This document shows positions 34,429 to 42,577 of a stretch of DNA of 64,000 nucleotides, one piece after another. Source of the DNA: CAWCUK01 sp963798775. GTDB lineage: Bacteria; Bacteroidota; Ignavibacteria; Ignavibacteriales; Ignavibacteriaceae. The translations under genes and the position numbers were made by a program. Under the pieces are notes generated by a model. The model did no database searches and had not been told where the DNA came from. It saw nothing but the letters and a program-made list of their open reading frames with translations. Each line of letters opens with the position of its first letter. Within the stretch, counting starts at the first letter, position 1. The stretch covers positions 620,001 to 684,000 of the forward strand of contig CAWCUK010000003.1 of the NCBI GenBank assembly GCA_963798775.1. Direction: 5' to 3'.

Positions 34429-34914
34429 ATGAATCTTACCTTATCTCGTTCCGATATGATTCGCGGAGCAATAATTTATTCTATCGGCGATACCATTGCG
34501 CAACTTATAGTACATAATTTTTCCTACACACGATTATTGGGAATAATTTTTCTCGGGGGAATAGTTTACGCGTTTGAAATCCCAAATTATCTTTACTGGC
34601 TTAATAAAAAATTCAGCGATAATAAATTTTCTACAAAAATATTAGCTGCTGTTTTATTTACGCTTTATTTTAATCCTTTTTGGATAGCCCGGCATATTTT
34701 GGTTTTAGACTTTTTCCAAGGCAGCTGGGGTCAGATCAATTGGCATTTGCTTCAAATAGGTTGGGAATCCTTTATTTACAGCGTAATTTTTGTTGTACCG
34801 TTTAATTATCTTATTGCCAACGTAATTCCTTATAGGTGGAGATTTATTTCAACGGGGGTATTTTCGGGAATAATGGCAATATACTACGCGCTAAGCGCAG
34901 TCTGGTTTAATTAG
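34429..34914 (+). CDS. Small membrane protein resembling the Mpv17/PMP22 family
   Basis: 161-aa protein with four to five hydrophobic helices. The N-terminal IYSIGDTIAQ recalls the G-D-x-x-A-Q box of Mpv17/PMP22 proteins, and the C-terminal FNYLIANVIPYRWRF recalls their N-F/Y-x4-VP-x2-R box. That family is mainly eukaryotic (mitochondrial and peroxisomal membrane proteins), so the match is tentative. The gene has no strong ribosome site and lies between the amidohydrolase and rdgB in the same direction. Function unknown. Confidence 0.45.
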   Translation: MNLTLSRSDMIRGAIIYSIGDTIAQLIVHNFSYTRLLGIIFLGGIVYAFEIPNYLYWLNKKFSDNKFSTKILAAVLFTLYFNPFWIARHILVLDFFQGSWGQINWHLLQIGWESFIYSVIFVVPFNYLIANVIPYRWRFISTGVFSGIMAIYYALSAVWFN

Positions 34915-34942
34915 ATTTTAATATAAAAATTAAAGTAGTATT

Positions 34943-35531
34943 ATGAATAAAATAATTTTTGCTACCCAAAATAAGGGTAAAGCTGAAGAAGTAAAGAAAA
35001 TTTTTGAAGGAACCGGGATCGAGATTTTATCTCTTAACGATTTGGAAGAAATACCGGAAATTATCGAGAGCGGGCAAACCTTTGAAGAAAACGCAAAAAT
35101 AAAAGCGAAAGAAATTTTTGATAGATTTCAAACTCCCGCTGTAGGTGATGATTCCGGTTTAGCGGTTGAACAATTAAACGGAGCGCCGGGTGTTTATTCC
35201 GCAAGATATTCGGGTGAAAATAAGAATGATAAAAAAAATAATGAAAAATTAAATAAAAGAATTAGGGAAATATCCTGAACCACACAAAGCAAAATTTGTA
35301 TGCGCGGCGGTTTTTTTTAACGGGAAAGAATATTATACTGCATATGGTGAAGTTGAAGGTAAAATTATAAAAGAAGCACGCGGCGAAAACGGTTTTGGCT
35401 ATGATCCGCATTTTTTACCCGATGGTTTTACAAAAACAACAGCGGAAATTTCACTGGAAGAAAAGAATAAAATAAGTCACAGGTCGAAAGCTTTTACAAA
35501 GCTGAAGGAGTATTTGTTAAAAAAGGAATGA
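34943..35531 (+). pseudogene. rdgB: RdgB/HAM1 noncanonical purine NTP pyrophosphatase, frameshifted
   Basis: House-cleaning enzyme that hydrolyses dITP, XTP and ITP to monophosphates. The first 111 codons carry FATQNKGKAEEVKKIF, the PAVGDDSGLAVEQLNGAPGVYSARY core and NDKKNNEKL. The frame then breaks at about 35251, where one extra A in TTAAATAAAA shifts reading to an early TGA; removing it gives continuous family sequence (ELGKYPEP...AKFVCAAVFFNGK...GENGFGYDPHF...KNKISHRSKA) to TGA 35531, full length about 195 aa. Conservation beyond the break argues for a sequence error or a very recent change. Ends eight bases before the next gene. Confidence 0.87.
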
Positions 35532-35539
35532 GGTAAATT

Positions 35540-36322
35540 ATGAAAATAACAGCTTTAATATTAAGTATTCTTCTTGTTTTTGCTTTTAACGCATGCGATA
35601 ATAATGTAAGCGGGCCCGGCCCAAGTAATTCCGGCTCTACATATTTTCCTAACGGTGACGGCACATGGTATAAATATGATGTTACTTCAACCGATTCCGG
35701 CGGAACAAAATCCGTAGGATTCCGATCCACAACTTATACGGGAACGAAAGTTATAAGCGATACAACTTTCCAAATACAGCGAGACACATTAACAATAAAA
35801 AGCCAATCAAAAGAAGCTCTCTCATTTTTCTTAAAATCTGACGCGGGAGTAAGTTATTATTTGGATACTTCAGGCGTTTCCCAATTTTTACCTGATAGTT
35901 TAAGAAAATTTATTTCGTTTGATACAAGAATGAAATTCCTTTCATTCCCGGTTCAGGAAGGCAAAAGCTGGACTGTATTTAAAGCAAATTTTGTTTACGG
36001 CGCGTTTCAAATCCCTGTTGTAAATATTTCTGCTAAATACGCGGGGAAAGAAAATATTAATCTTAATTTAGCAAGCGGAGCCGTAACAAAAGAAGCTGAA
36101 AGAATAGATTATACAGTTGCCCTAACAATTCCGGACCCTCAAAATCCGTTTAATACAAATTCAAAGACTTTAACCGCTTCGGTTTGGCTTGTCGATAATA
36201 TAGGGAAAGCAAAAGCTGAGGGAAGCGCATTGTTAGTTCACGCTTTTGATAGAGGCGGAATTGATTTTGGCGACATGAATATAACCGTTACCCAAAGCTT
36301 AATAAATTATCAAATAAAATAA
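35540..36322 (+). CDS. Lipoprotein of unknown function
   Basis: 260-aa exported lipoprotein. Signal peptide with lipobox at residues 1-19 (VFAFNAC|D), then a Gly/Ser/Pro-rich linker and a beta-rich domain (about 35-258) of unknown family. The repeated Asp-Thr-Thr and Tyr-Lys-Tyr pattern (GTWYKYDVT near residue 42) resembles Ignavibacteria surface lipoproteins, but no named domain fits. It lies nine bases after rdgB and is convergent with menG, with four bases between stops. No sorting tail. Confidence 0.7.
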   Translation: MKITALILSILLVFAFNACDNNVSGPGPSNSGSTYFPNGDGTWYKYDVTSTDSGGTKSVGFRSTTYTGTKVISDTTFQIQRDTLTIKSQSKEALSFFLKSDAGVSYYLDTSGVSQFLPDSLRKFISFDTRMKFLSFPVQEGKSWTVFKANFVYGAFQIPVVNISAKYAGKENINLNLASGAVTKEAERIDYTVALTIPDPQNPFNTNSKTLTASVWLVDNIGKAKAEGSALLVHAFDRGGIDFGDMNITVTQSLINYQIK

Positions 36323-36326
36323 CTGG

Positions 36327-37010
36327 TTATTTTGTAGCAATTATTACCTGCACAATTCCCAAAGTTAAACTATGTTTTTCAATTTTATTGAAGCCGGATT
36401 TTTCCAAAAGATCCGGCAGATTTATTTTTTCATCAAACTCTTCAACCGAATTCGGTAAATATTTATAAGCCGCTTTATCACCGGAAATTAAACCTCCGAC
36501 AAAAGGAAGAATCTTTTTAAAATAAAATTTATACAATCCTTTAAAAACCGCGTTAGATGGAAGGCGAAATTCCAGAACTGTAGCTTTGCCGGCCGGTTTT
36601 AAAACATTATAAAAAGAATTGAATCCTTTTTGAATATCATAAAAATTTCTAACACCGAAAGCCACGGTAATATTTGTAACGGAATTACTTTTCAGCGGGA
36701 TATTTTCGGCCACCATTTGAAGATTATTTCCTCTAATCCAATTACTTTTTTCGTTAAACAACCTAAGCATATTATAGGAAAAATCGGCGCCGTAAATTTT
36801 TTCCGCACCCATTTTTTTAGCTTGAATAGCAAAATCGCCGGTTCCGCATGCAACATCTAATAAAATTGTATTTTTATTTATGCCGGTTAATTTTAACGCG
36901 GCCTTACGCCAGTAAAAATCAACGCCGAAACTCAGTAAATGGTTCAGAAAATCATATCTACCCGCGATTGATTCAAAAATTCTTCTTACTTCTTTTTTCT
37001 TTTCACTCAT
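36327..37010 (-). CDS. menG: Menaquinone/ubiquinone C-methyltransferase
   Basis: 227-aa SAM-dependent methyltransferase that converts demethylmenaquinone to menaquinone in the last or near-last quinone step. UbiE/MenG signatures: YDFLNHLLSFGVDFYWRKAA (about residues 19-38), the SAM site LLDVACGTGDFAIQA and the mid-domain NITVAFGVRNF. The UbiE family ends with the SLTLGIVQVIIATK tail seen here. Bacteroidota use menaquinone, so MenG is the better name. It is the last of three minus-strand genes with ksgA and a PAP2 protein. Confidence 0.94.
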   Translation of the reverse strand: MSEKKKEVRRIFESIAGRYDFLNHLLSFGVDFYWRKAALKLTGINKNTILLDVACGTGDFAIQAKKMGAEKIYGADFSYNMLRLFNEKSNWIRGNNLQMVAENIPLKSNSVTNITVAFGVRNFYDIQKGFNSFYNVLKPAGKATVLEFRLPSNAVFKGLYKFYFKKILPFVGGLISGDKAAYKYLPNSVEEFDEKINLPDLLEKSGFNKIEKHSLTLGIVQVIIATK

Positions 37011-37039
37011 AATTGTATTCTAAAATTTCAAATGTATAA

Positions 37040-37990
37040 TTAATATTTACCGTAAACAAAAGGTTCTCTTCCGACTTTTTTGCGCCACCAGTTAAAAATA
37101 TATTTTCCGGACCACACAGCGAAAATCATTAAAATAGTTCCGCCTATTAAATCAACCACATAATGATATCTTAAATAAACTGTAGCGAATATCAGTAAAG
37201 TTCCTACAGGTACAAAAAAGAACCTGGAACGGCTTTTAAGCTTCACAGAGAGATAAATAACAATAAGTGTTATCATTGTATGCCCTGAAGGGAAAACGTC
37301 TCTCTGAACGACTTCCGCGGGATTGAGAGTGCCGGCGGGAATTGATTCACCGCTATTTACCATCTCCCGTAAAAAATGTGTCAGCCAAAGTCCCGGAAGC
37401 TCCAAATTGGTATTAGTAAAATTATGCAGCGTAAATCTGGGACCGATTCCCGGCAATGCAAAATAACCTAAATAAGAAAGATAAAATCCATAAATAATAG
37501 TAAATACTGCATAATCGCACGCAAGATATCTTTTATTTTTTAATAAGAAAAGAGCAAGCAGGATAGGAAGGAAATAAAACATACCGTAAACGATCTGCAA
37601 TATTTCAGTTAAAAGCGGAAAAGCGATTTTGTGAAGCCATACAGTAGGATCTGTGCCGAAAATAAATCTATCAATTTTTATAAAAAGCCAATCAAAATCT
37701 TCCACTCTAATCGGTTTAATCATGAAATAAAGCTCTTTAAAAGTAAGCAGTATAAGCGGGGCGATATACCAATAATGAATAATCCGCCAGAAAATATTCT
37801 TATACTTATCCTCAAAATAAGCCAGCGCAACAGCAAAAAGGATAACACATATATTTATAACTTCCCAGACAAGCCAATATTCAAGTTTTGAATAGAATAT
37901 AAGATTCATGATTATAAGAAATATAAAGAACACTACCACAACTAGGTCGTATGCTTTTAAATTTCTTAAAAAAGTTTTTAAAATATTCAT
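37040..37990 (-). CDS. PAP2-family membrane phosphatase / phosphotransferase
   Basis: 316-aa polytopic inner-membrane protein with about six to seven helices. PAP2 motif 2 FPSGHTMITL (near residue 234) and motif 3 RYHYVVDLIGG (near 274) are present; a classical motif 1 (KxxxxxxRP) is absent, which fits the inositol phosphorylceramide synthase-like PAP2_3 branch. Likely activity is lipid phosphate hydrolysis or phosphoryl-headgroup transfer in the envelope. It lies 24 bases after ksgA and 29 before menG. Confidence 0.83.
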   Translation of the reverse strand: MNILKTFLRNLKAYDLVVVVFFIFLIIMNLIFYSKLEYWLVWEVINICVILFAVALAYFEDKYKNIFWRIIHYWYIAPLILLTFKELYFMIKPIRVEDFDWLFIKIDRFIFGTDPTVWLHKIAFPLLTEILQIVYGMFYFLPILLALFLLKNKRYLACDYAVFTIIYGFYLSYLGYFALPGIGPRFTLHNFTNTNLELPGLWLTHFLREMVNSGESIPAGTLNPAEVVQRDVFPSGHTMITLIVIYLSVKLKSRSRFFFVPVGTLLIFATVYLRYHYVVDLIGGTILMIFAVWSGKYIFNWWRKKVGREPFVYGKY

Positions 37991-38014
37991 CCGGTAAAGA
38001 TATTTAATTTGAAG

Positions 38015-38803
38015 TTAGGAATTAGACTGGCCGGACAAGGCGCTTACATAATTTGCAAGGGTAATAAAATCTTTTACATCCAGCTGTTCAGCCCGTAGAG
38101 AAAGATCTATTCCCGAACCAGAAAAATCTACATCCGCAAATATACTATTCCTTAAGGAATTTTTTAAGGTTTTTCGCCTATTTCCGAAAGAAGCTTTAAC
38201 AATATTTATAAAAAGTTTTTCATCAACCGAATTATCTAATTTATTAAAAAAAAGATGAACTACCGCGCTGTAAACTTTTGGTTTTGGATAAAATACATTC
38301 GGCGATACTTTAAAACAAAATTTAGTTATACAGAAGTAAGCTAAAAGCACCGTCAGAATTCCGTAATCTTTTGTTCCTTTTTTTGCCGTCATTCGCTGCG
38401 CAACTTCAAACTGCACCATTAGAACGGCGTCTTCGACAATTTTATTATTCTCAAATAATTTAAATAAAATGGGCGAAGTTAAATTATAAGGGATATTTCC
38501 CGCGATTCTGATTTTAGAGGAATTACAGATTTTTTGCAGATCCATTTTCAAAAAATCTTCTCTGAATAATTTTAACCGCGGAAATTGAGCGGAAAGCTGT
38601 TCGACTACTCTTGTATCAATTTCAACGGCAGTAACCATCGGAACTTTTTCAAATAATTTTGAAGTTAAAGCACCGGTTCCGGGACCTATTTCAACAATAT
38701 TCTCTTCAGGCAGGGGATTTATTTCATCGATAATTTTATTTAGTATATTTTTGTCGGTAAGATAATTTTGCCCGAACTTTTTTAATGGTTTTACTTTTTC
38801 CAT
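38015..38803 (-). CDS. rsmA: 16S rRNA dimethyladenosine transferase
   Basis: 262-aa KsgA/RsmA enzyme, dimethylating two adjacent adenosines in the 3' hairpin of 16S rRNA during small-subunit assembly. N-terminal KKFGQNYLTDKNILNKI, SAM motif IVEIGPGTGALT and the catalytic IAGNIPYNLTSPIL (NIPY) are intact, followed by a C-terminal helical domain with FGNRRKTLKNSL. First gene of the three-gene minus-strand group. Divergent from the ROK kinase. Confidence 0.96.
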   Translation of the reverse strand: MEKVKPLKKFGQNYLTDKNILNKIIDEINPLPEENIVEIGPGTGALTSKLFEKVPMVTAVEIDTRVVEQLSAQFPRLKLFREDFLKMDLQKICNSSKIRIAGNIPYNLTSPILFKLFENNKIVEDAVLMVQFEVAQRMTAKKGTKDYGILTVLLAYFCITKFCFKVSPNVFYPKPKVYSAVVHLFFNKLDNSVDEKLFINIVKASFGNRRKTLKNSLRNSIFADVDFSGSGIDLSLRAEQLDVKDFITLANYVSALSGQSNS

Positions 38804-38949
38804 TTATCAAAATTATTTAATAGTAAATTGATTTACAATTTATTTATTGATTAAATTACTCCAATTAACAGCTGCTTCAATAAAAATTTATATTTGTTTA
38901 TATTTTACAAAGGAATAATAAAATTAAATTTTATAAATCGGAGGTTATT

Positions 38950-39924
38950 CTGGCTAAAGATTACATAATCAGCATTGATATGGGGGGAACAAAAATATTA
39001 GCTGCTGTTTTAAATTCAAAAGAAGGAATTCTGGCGCGAGTAAAAATTCCCACTAAAGAAGGTTCATCAGAGCAAGAGTTTATACAAGCATTAACCAAAG
39101 TTGTTGAAGAGGTAATTGAAAAATCCAAATTGAAAAAAGGAAATATAAAAGCTGTATGCTTAGGAATTCCGGGTTCGGTAAATCCTAAAACCGGCAGAAT
39201 CGGACTTGCCCCTAATTTGGGTTTAAAGGATTTCTTCATAAAAGATGAACTTCAGAAAAATATTCCTTTCCCGGTATTGGTTGAAAATGACGTAAATTTA
39301 GGCGCGCTCGGAATTAAGAATTTCGGTGTGGGGAAAAAAGCAAAGGATCTTCTTTCAGTTTTTGTAGGAACCGGAATCGGGGGAGCATTAATTTTTAATA
39401 ATAAAATATATCGCGGTTCAACATTTTCTGCGGGAGAAATAGGACATATAAATGTAAGAAGAAACGGGCCTCTCTGCGGATGCGGAAATTACGGCTGTTT
39501 TGAAGCGGTTGCGAGCAGAAGCGCTATAGTGCGGGATATTATTGCGGATATTCAAAAAGGAAAAGAAAGTGTAGTCTCAAAACTTGTAAAATCCGGCGAA
39601 CGCATAAAGAGTAAAGCAATCTCTTCCGCGGTTAAAAAGAAAGATGATGTAGTAATAAAACATATAAATGAAGCTTGCGAAACAATCGGTATAACTTTAG
39701 GCAGTGTAACAAATCTTTTAAATTTTGATATGATTGTTTTAGGCGGCGGAGTAATTGAGGCAAACAGTAAATATATGCTTCCCAAAATTGAAGAGGCGTT
39801 TCATAAATACGCTTTAGCGGATTCGGCAAAAGGAGTAAAGATTACCGCAAGTAAATTAGGCGACGACGCGGCATTATTCGGCGGAATTGCTTTAGCGGAA
39901 GAATTTTTAAAAATTAAAGTTTAG
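38950..39924 (+). CDS. ROK-family sugar kinase (glucokinase-like), CTG start
   Basis: 324-aa cytosolic kinase. The ATP site ISIDMGGTKILAAV, the sugar/zinc block GEIGHINV and CGCGNYGCFEAVAS (Zn-binding Cys cluster), and VLGGGVI are all present, typical of a glucokinase or N-acetylmannosamine-type ROK kinase. The first ATG (38980) lies inside the first strand; true coding begins upstream with AKDYIIS. A GGAGG (38940-38944) lies five bases before CTG 38950, which reads on as LAKDYIIS; CTG is therefore the preferred start. Its 3' end overlaps the convergent DedA gene by eleven bases. Substrate is not determinable. Confidence 0.88.
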   Translation: MAKDYIISIDMGGTKILAAVLNSKEGILARVKIPTKEGSSEQEFIQALTKVVEEVIEKSKLKKGNIKAVCLGIPGSVNPKTGRIGLAPNLGLKDFFIKDELQKNIPFPVLVENDVNLGALGIKNFGVGKKAKDLLSVFVGTGIGGALIFNNKIYRGSTFSAGEIGHINVRRNGPLCGCGNYGCFEAVASRSAIVRDIIADIQKGKESVVSKLVKSGERIKSKAISSAVKKKDDVVIKHINEACETIGITLGSVTNLLNFDMIVLGGGVIEANSKYMLPKIEEAFHKYALADSAKGVKITASKLGDDAALFGGIALAEEFLKIKV

Positions 39925-40546
39925 TAGAAGAGTCTTCTTTAGATAATTTTTTCTTTTTTTTATTTATATAAACTCTATGCACTACAAAAGCTAAAATTAC
40001 AAAGGCAGTTACTATAATGGAGGCCAGCATTAAATGGTGCTGTATTTTTTCAATTTCAGTGCTCCATTGTTCACCGATAAAATATCCTAACAGAATAAAT
40101 AAAGAACTCCAAACTAAAGCACCGGAGTAGGCGAAAATAACAAATTCGTATGTTTCCAATTTTGCGGAGCCCGCAATTAGAGCGGTTAGATGCCGTACCC
40201 CGGGAATAAAATACCCCAGCACTAAACTCCATCTTCCAATTTTTTCAAACCATTGATGAGCTTTTTCAATTCTTTCTTCGGTAATATGAATATATTTTCC
40301 GTATTTCCTTAAAAGGTATAAACCGAATGATTTTCCGATAATAAAACTTAAAGTAATTCCGGTAATACTGCCGAGAAATGCCGAGATCATTGTAGGCAGA
40401 AGGCTTAATTTTCCGGTATAAACTAAATAACCGGCAAAGGCGAGAAGAGTTTCATCCGGAACCGGAATGCCCACTATACCCAGCATTAACAAAGTATAAA
40501 TACCGAAATACCCGTAGCTTACAATCCAGTGGCTGATAAATTCCAT
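39914..40546 (-). CDS. DedA-family membrane protein
   Basis: 210-aa inner-membrane protein of the DedA/SNARE-associated family, now associated with lipid scrambling or flipping (undecaprenyl phosphate, phosphatidylethanolamine). The VGIPVPDETLLAFAGYL block (acidic residue, near 27) and the FIPGVRHLTALIAG block (F/Y-x-PG-x-R, near 112) are the functional motifs and are intact. About five helices. It is convergent with the ROK kinase (overlapping ends) and 42 bases downstream of the ABC-F gene. Confidence 0.93.
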   Translation of the reverse strand: MEFISHWIVSYGYFGIYTLLMLGIVGIPVPDETLLAFAGYLVYTGKLSLLPTMISAFLGSITGITLSFIIGKSFGLYLLRKYGKYIHITEERIEKAHQWFEKIGRWSLVLGYFIPGVRHLTALIAGSAKLETYEFVIFAYSGALVWSSLFILLGYFIGEQWSTEIEKIQHHLMLASIIVTAFVILAFVVHRVYINKKKKKLSKEDSSTKL

Positions 40547-40588
40547 TTAAAAATATTTCATTTATTAAAGAATTGAGACCGGCAAAAA

Positions 40589-42529
40589 TCAGGCAAACTG
40601 CTTTTCGATTTTATCTAATTCAGTTGAAAGGATTTCCCATTCTTCCATCTTTTTCTCAAGATCAGTTTTAATGGATATAAAAGCGCTATTAGCTTCTTTA
40701 GCTCTTGCCGGATCATTATACAAAGCGGGATCTGCAAGTAATTTTTCTAATTTGTCTTGTTTTTCTTCTAAAACTGAAATTTGTTTTTCTATATTATTTA
40801 TCTTATTTACCAAATCTTTTGTAGCTTTATATTTTTTCTGTCGAAGTTCAGCTTCAATCCTTTTTTGATCTTTTCGAGAAAATGCGTCGCCAATATTCTT
40901 CTGCTCAGCCTCTTCATGTTCAATTATTTGCTGCCGTTTTGTTAAATAATAATTAATTCCGCCTTCAAATATTTTGAAACTTCCTTTTTTAATTTCAACA
41001 ACTTTATTGACAATGGGTGTTAGGAAATCCACATCATGAGAAACGAGCACAAGAGAACCGTTAAAATCAGCTAAAGCCTGCTGAAGAATTTCTTTTGAGG
41101 CAATATCAAGATGATTTGTAGGTTCATCAAGAATTATAAAATTAGATTTTGTAAGAAGAATTTTTGCAAGAGCCACACGACTTTTTTCACCGCCGCTTAA
41201 GACTCCAACCTTTTTAAAAACATCATCTCCCATAAATAAAAATGATCCGAGCAGGGAGCGAAGCTGGCCTATTGTTTTCTCCTCAGATATACCTTCAATT
41301 GTTTCCAAAATATCTAAATCCGGATTTAAATTATCCGCCACATCTTGTGCATAATAAGAAATTATTGTGTTATGCCCGACTATTCTTTCACCCGAATCAA
41401 AACTTATTTGTCCCGCTATTATTTTAGAAAGAGTAGTTTTCCCGGCACCGTTGGGCCCTACAAAAGCAATTTTATTACCCCGGTCTATTTGAAAATCAAG
41501 GTTGGTTAAAACTTTTTTTTCGCCGTAAGATTTTGAAATTGATTTTAGCTGAAGATTAACTTTACCGCTCGGAGGAGGATCGGGGAATTTTATATAGATT
41601 TCAGCTTTATTTTCCGGCAGTTCAATAAGATTAACCTTCTCAAGCTGCTTAATTCTGCTTTGTACTTGTTTTGCTTTTGTCGCTTTGTAACGAAACCGCT
41701 CTATAAATTTTTCGGTTTCTTTTATTTTCTTCTGCTGCAGAAGAAACTGATTGGCGGCAAGTTCATCTCTTTCTTCTTTATACTTTAGATAAGCGTCATA
41801 ATCACCATTAAAGGTACTAAACTTTGCAAGGTAAATTTCTAAAGTTTTATTTGTAACTTCGTTAACAAAATGTTTATCGTGAGATACGATTAATAATGCG
41901 CCTTTATAACTTTTAAGAAAATTGATTAACCAATCTAAAGAATCAAAATCGAGGTGATTTGTCGGCTCATCCATTAGCAGAAGATCATTCTGGGAAATTA
42001 GAATTTTTGCCAGCGCGATTCTCATCTGCCAGCCGCCGGAAAATTCATTTGTTAACTTAGAAAAATCATCTTCCTCAAACCCGAGTCCGATTAATATTTT
42101 TTCAACCCTTGATTCGGCGCTGTAAGAATCCAATTCTTCTAATTTATGATGAACTTCTCCCAACTGGTGAACAAGATCATTTCTTTCATCCTGAGAGATA
42201 TGTTCAGCTGAAAGTTTATTTGTAATCTCCGTTTCTTTTTGCTGAAGACTTACAATATCGGTAAGCGCGGATTTAGCTTCATCAAGTAAAGTTTTTCCTT
42301 GATGAATTACATTTTCTTGCGGAAGATAGCCGATGGAAATATTTTTTTGCTTTAGAATTTTCCCGGATTCAGGCTGAAGCTGTCCGGCTATAATTTTTAA
42401 AAGAGAAGATTTGCCTGTCCCGTTCGCGCCGACTAAAGAGATTTTATCGCCGGAATTAATCTTGTAATTTACATTATTAAATAAATATTTTCCGCCGAAT
42501 TGAAGAGAAATATTAAGTAAATCGATCAT
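40589..42529 (-). CDS. ABC-F ribosome-associated ATPase (Uup/YheS-like)
   Basis: 646-aa cytosolic tandem ATPase without membrane domains. Two ABC modules: Walker A GANGTGKSS and GPNGAGKTT, signatures SGGWQMRIALAKIL and LSGGEKSRVALAKIL, Walker B LLMDEPTNHLDF and IILDEPTNHLD. A linker with the P-site tRNA interaction motif region lies between them, and a C-terminal coiled coil (about residues 550-646, Lys/Glu-rich) is like Uup. These proteins act on stalled or starting ribosomes; a resistance role is less likely in a housekeeping context. Confidence 0.94.
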   Translation of the reverse strand: MIDLLNISLQFGGKYLFNNVNYKINSGDKISLVGANGTGKSSLLKIIAGQLQPESGKILKQKNISIGYLPQENVIHQGKTLLDEAKSALTDIVSLQQKETEITNKLSAEHISQDERNDLVHQLGEVHHKLEELDSYSAESRVEKILIGLGFEEDDFSKLTNEFSGGWQMRIALAKILISQNDLLLMDEPTNHLDFDSLDWLINFLKSYKGALLIVSHDKHFVNEVTNKTLEIYLAKFSTFNGDYDAYLKYKEERDELAANQFLLQQKKIKETEKFIERFRYKATKAKQVQSRIKQLEKVNLIELPENKAEIYIKFPDPPPSGKVNLQLKSISKSYGEKKVLTNLDFQIDRGNKIAFVGPNGAGKTTLSKIIAGQISFDSGERIVGHNTIISYYAQDVADNLNPDLDILETIEGISEEKTIGQLRSLLGSFLFMGDDVFKKVGVLSGGEKSRVALAKILLTKSNFIILDEPTNHLDIASKEILQQALADFNGSLVLVSHDVDFLTPIVNKVVEIKKGSFKIFEGGINYYLTKRQQIIEHEEAEQKNIGDAFSRKDQKRIEAELRQKKYKATKDLVNKINNIEKQISVLEEKQDKLEKLLADPALYNDPARAKEANSAFISIKTDLEKKMEEWEILSTELDKIEKQFA

Positions 42530-42577
42530 TTTAAAATTGTCAAATCCTTTACATTTATAACTTTTATATTCATCGTA

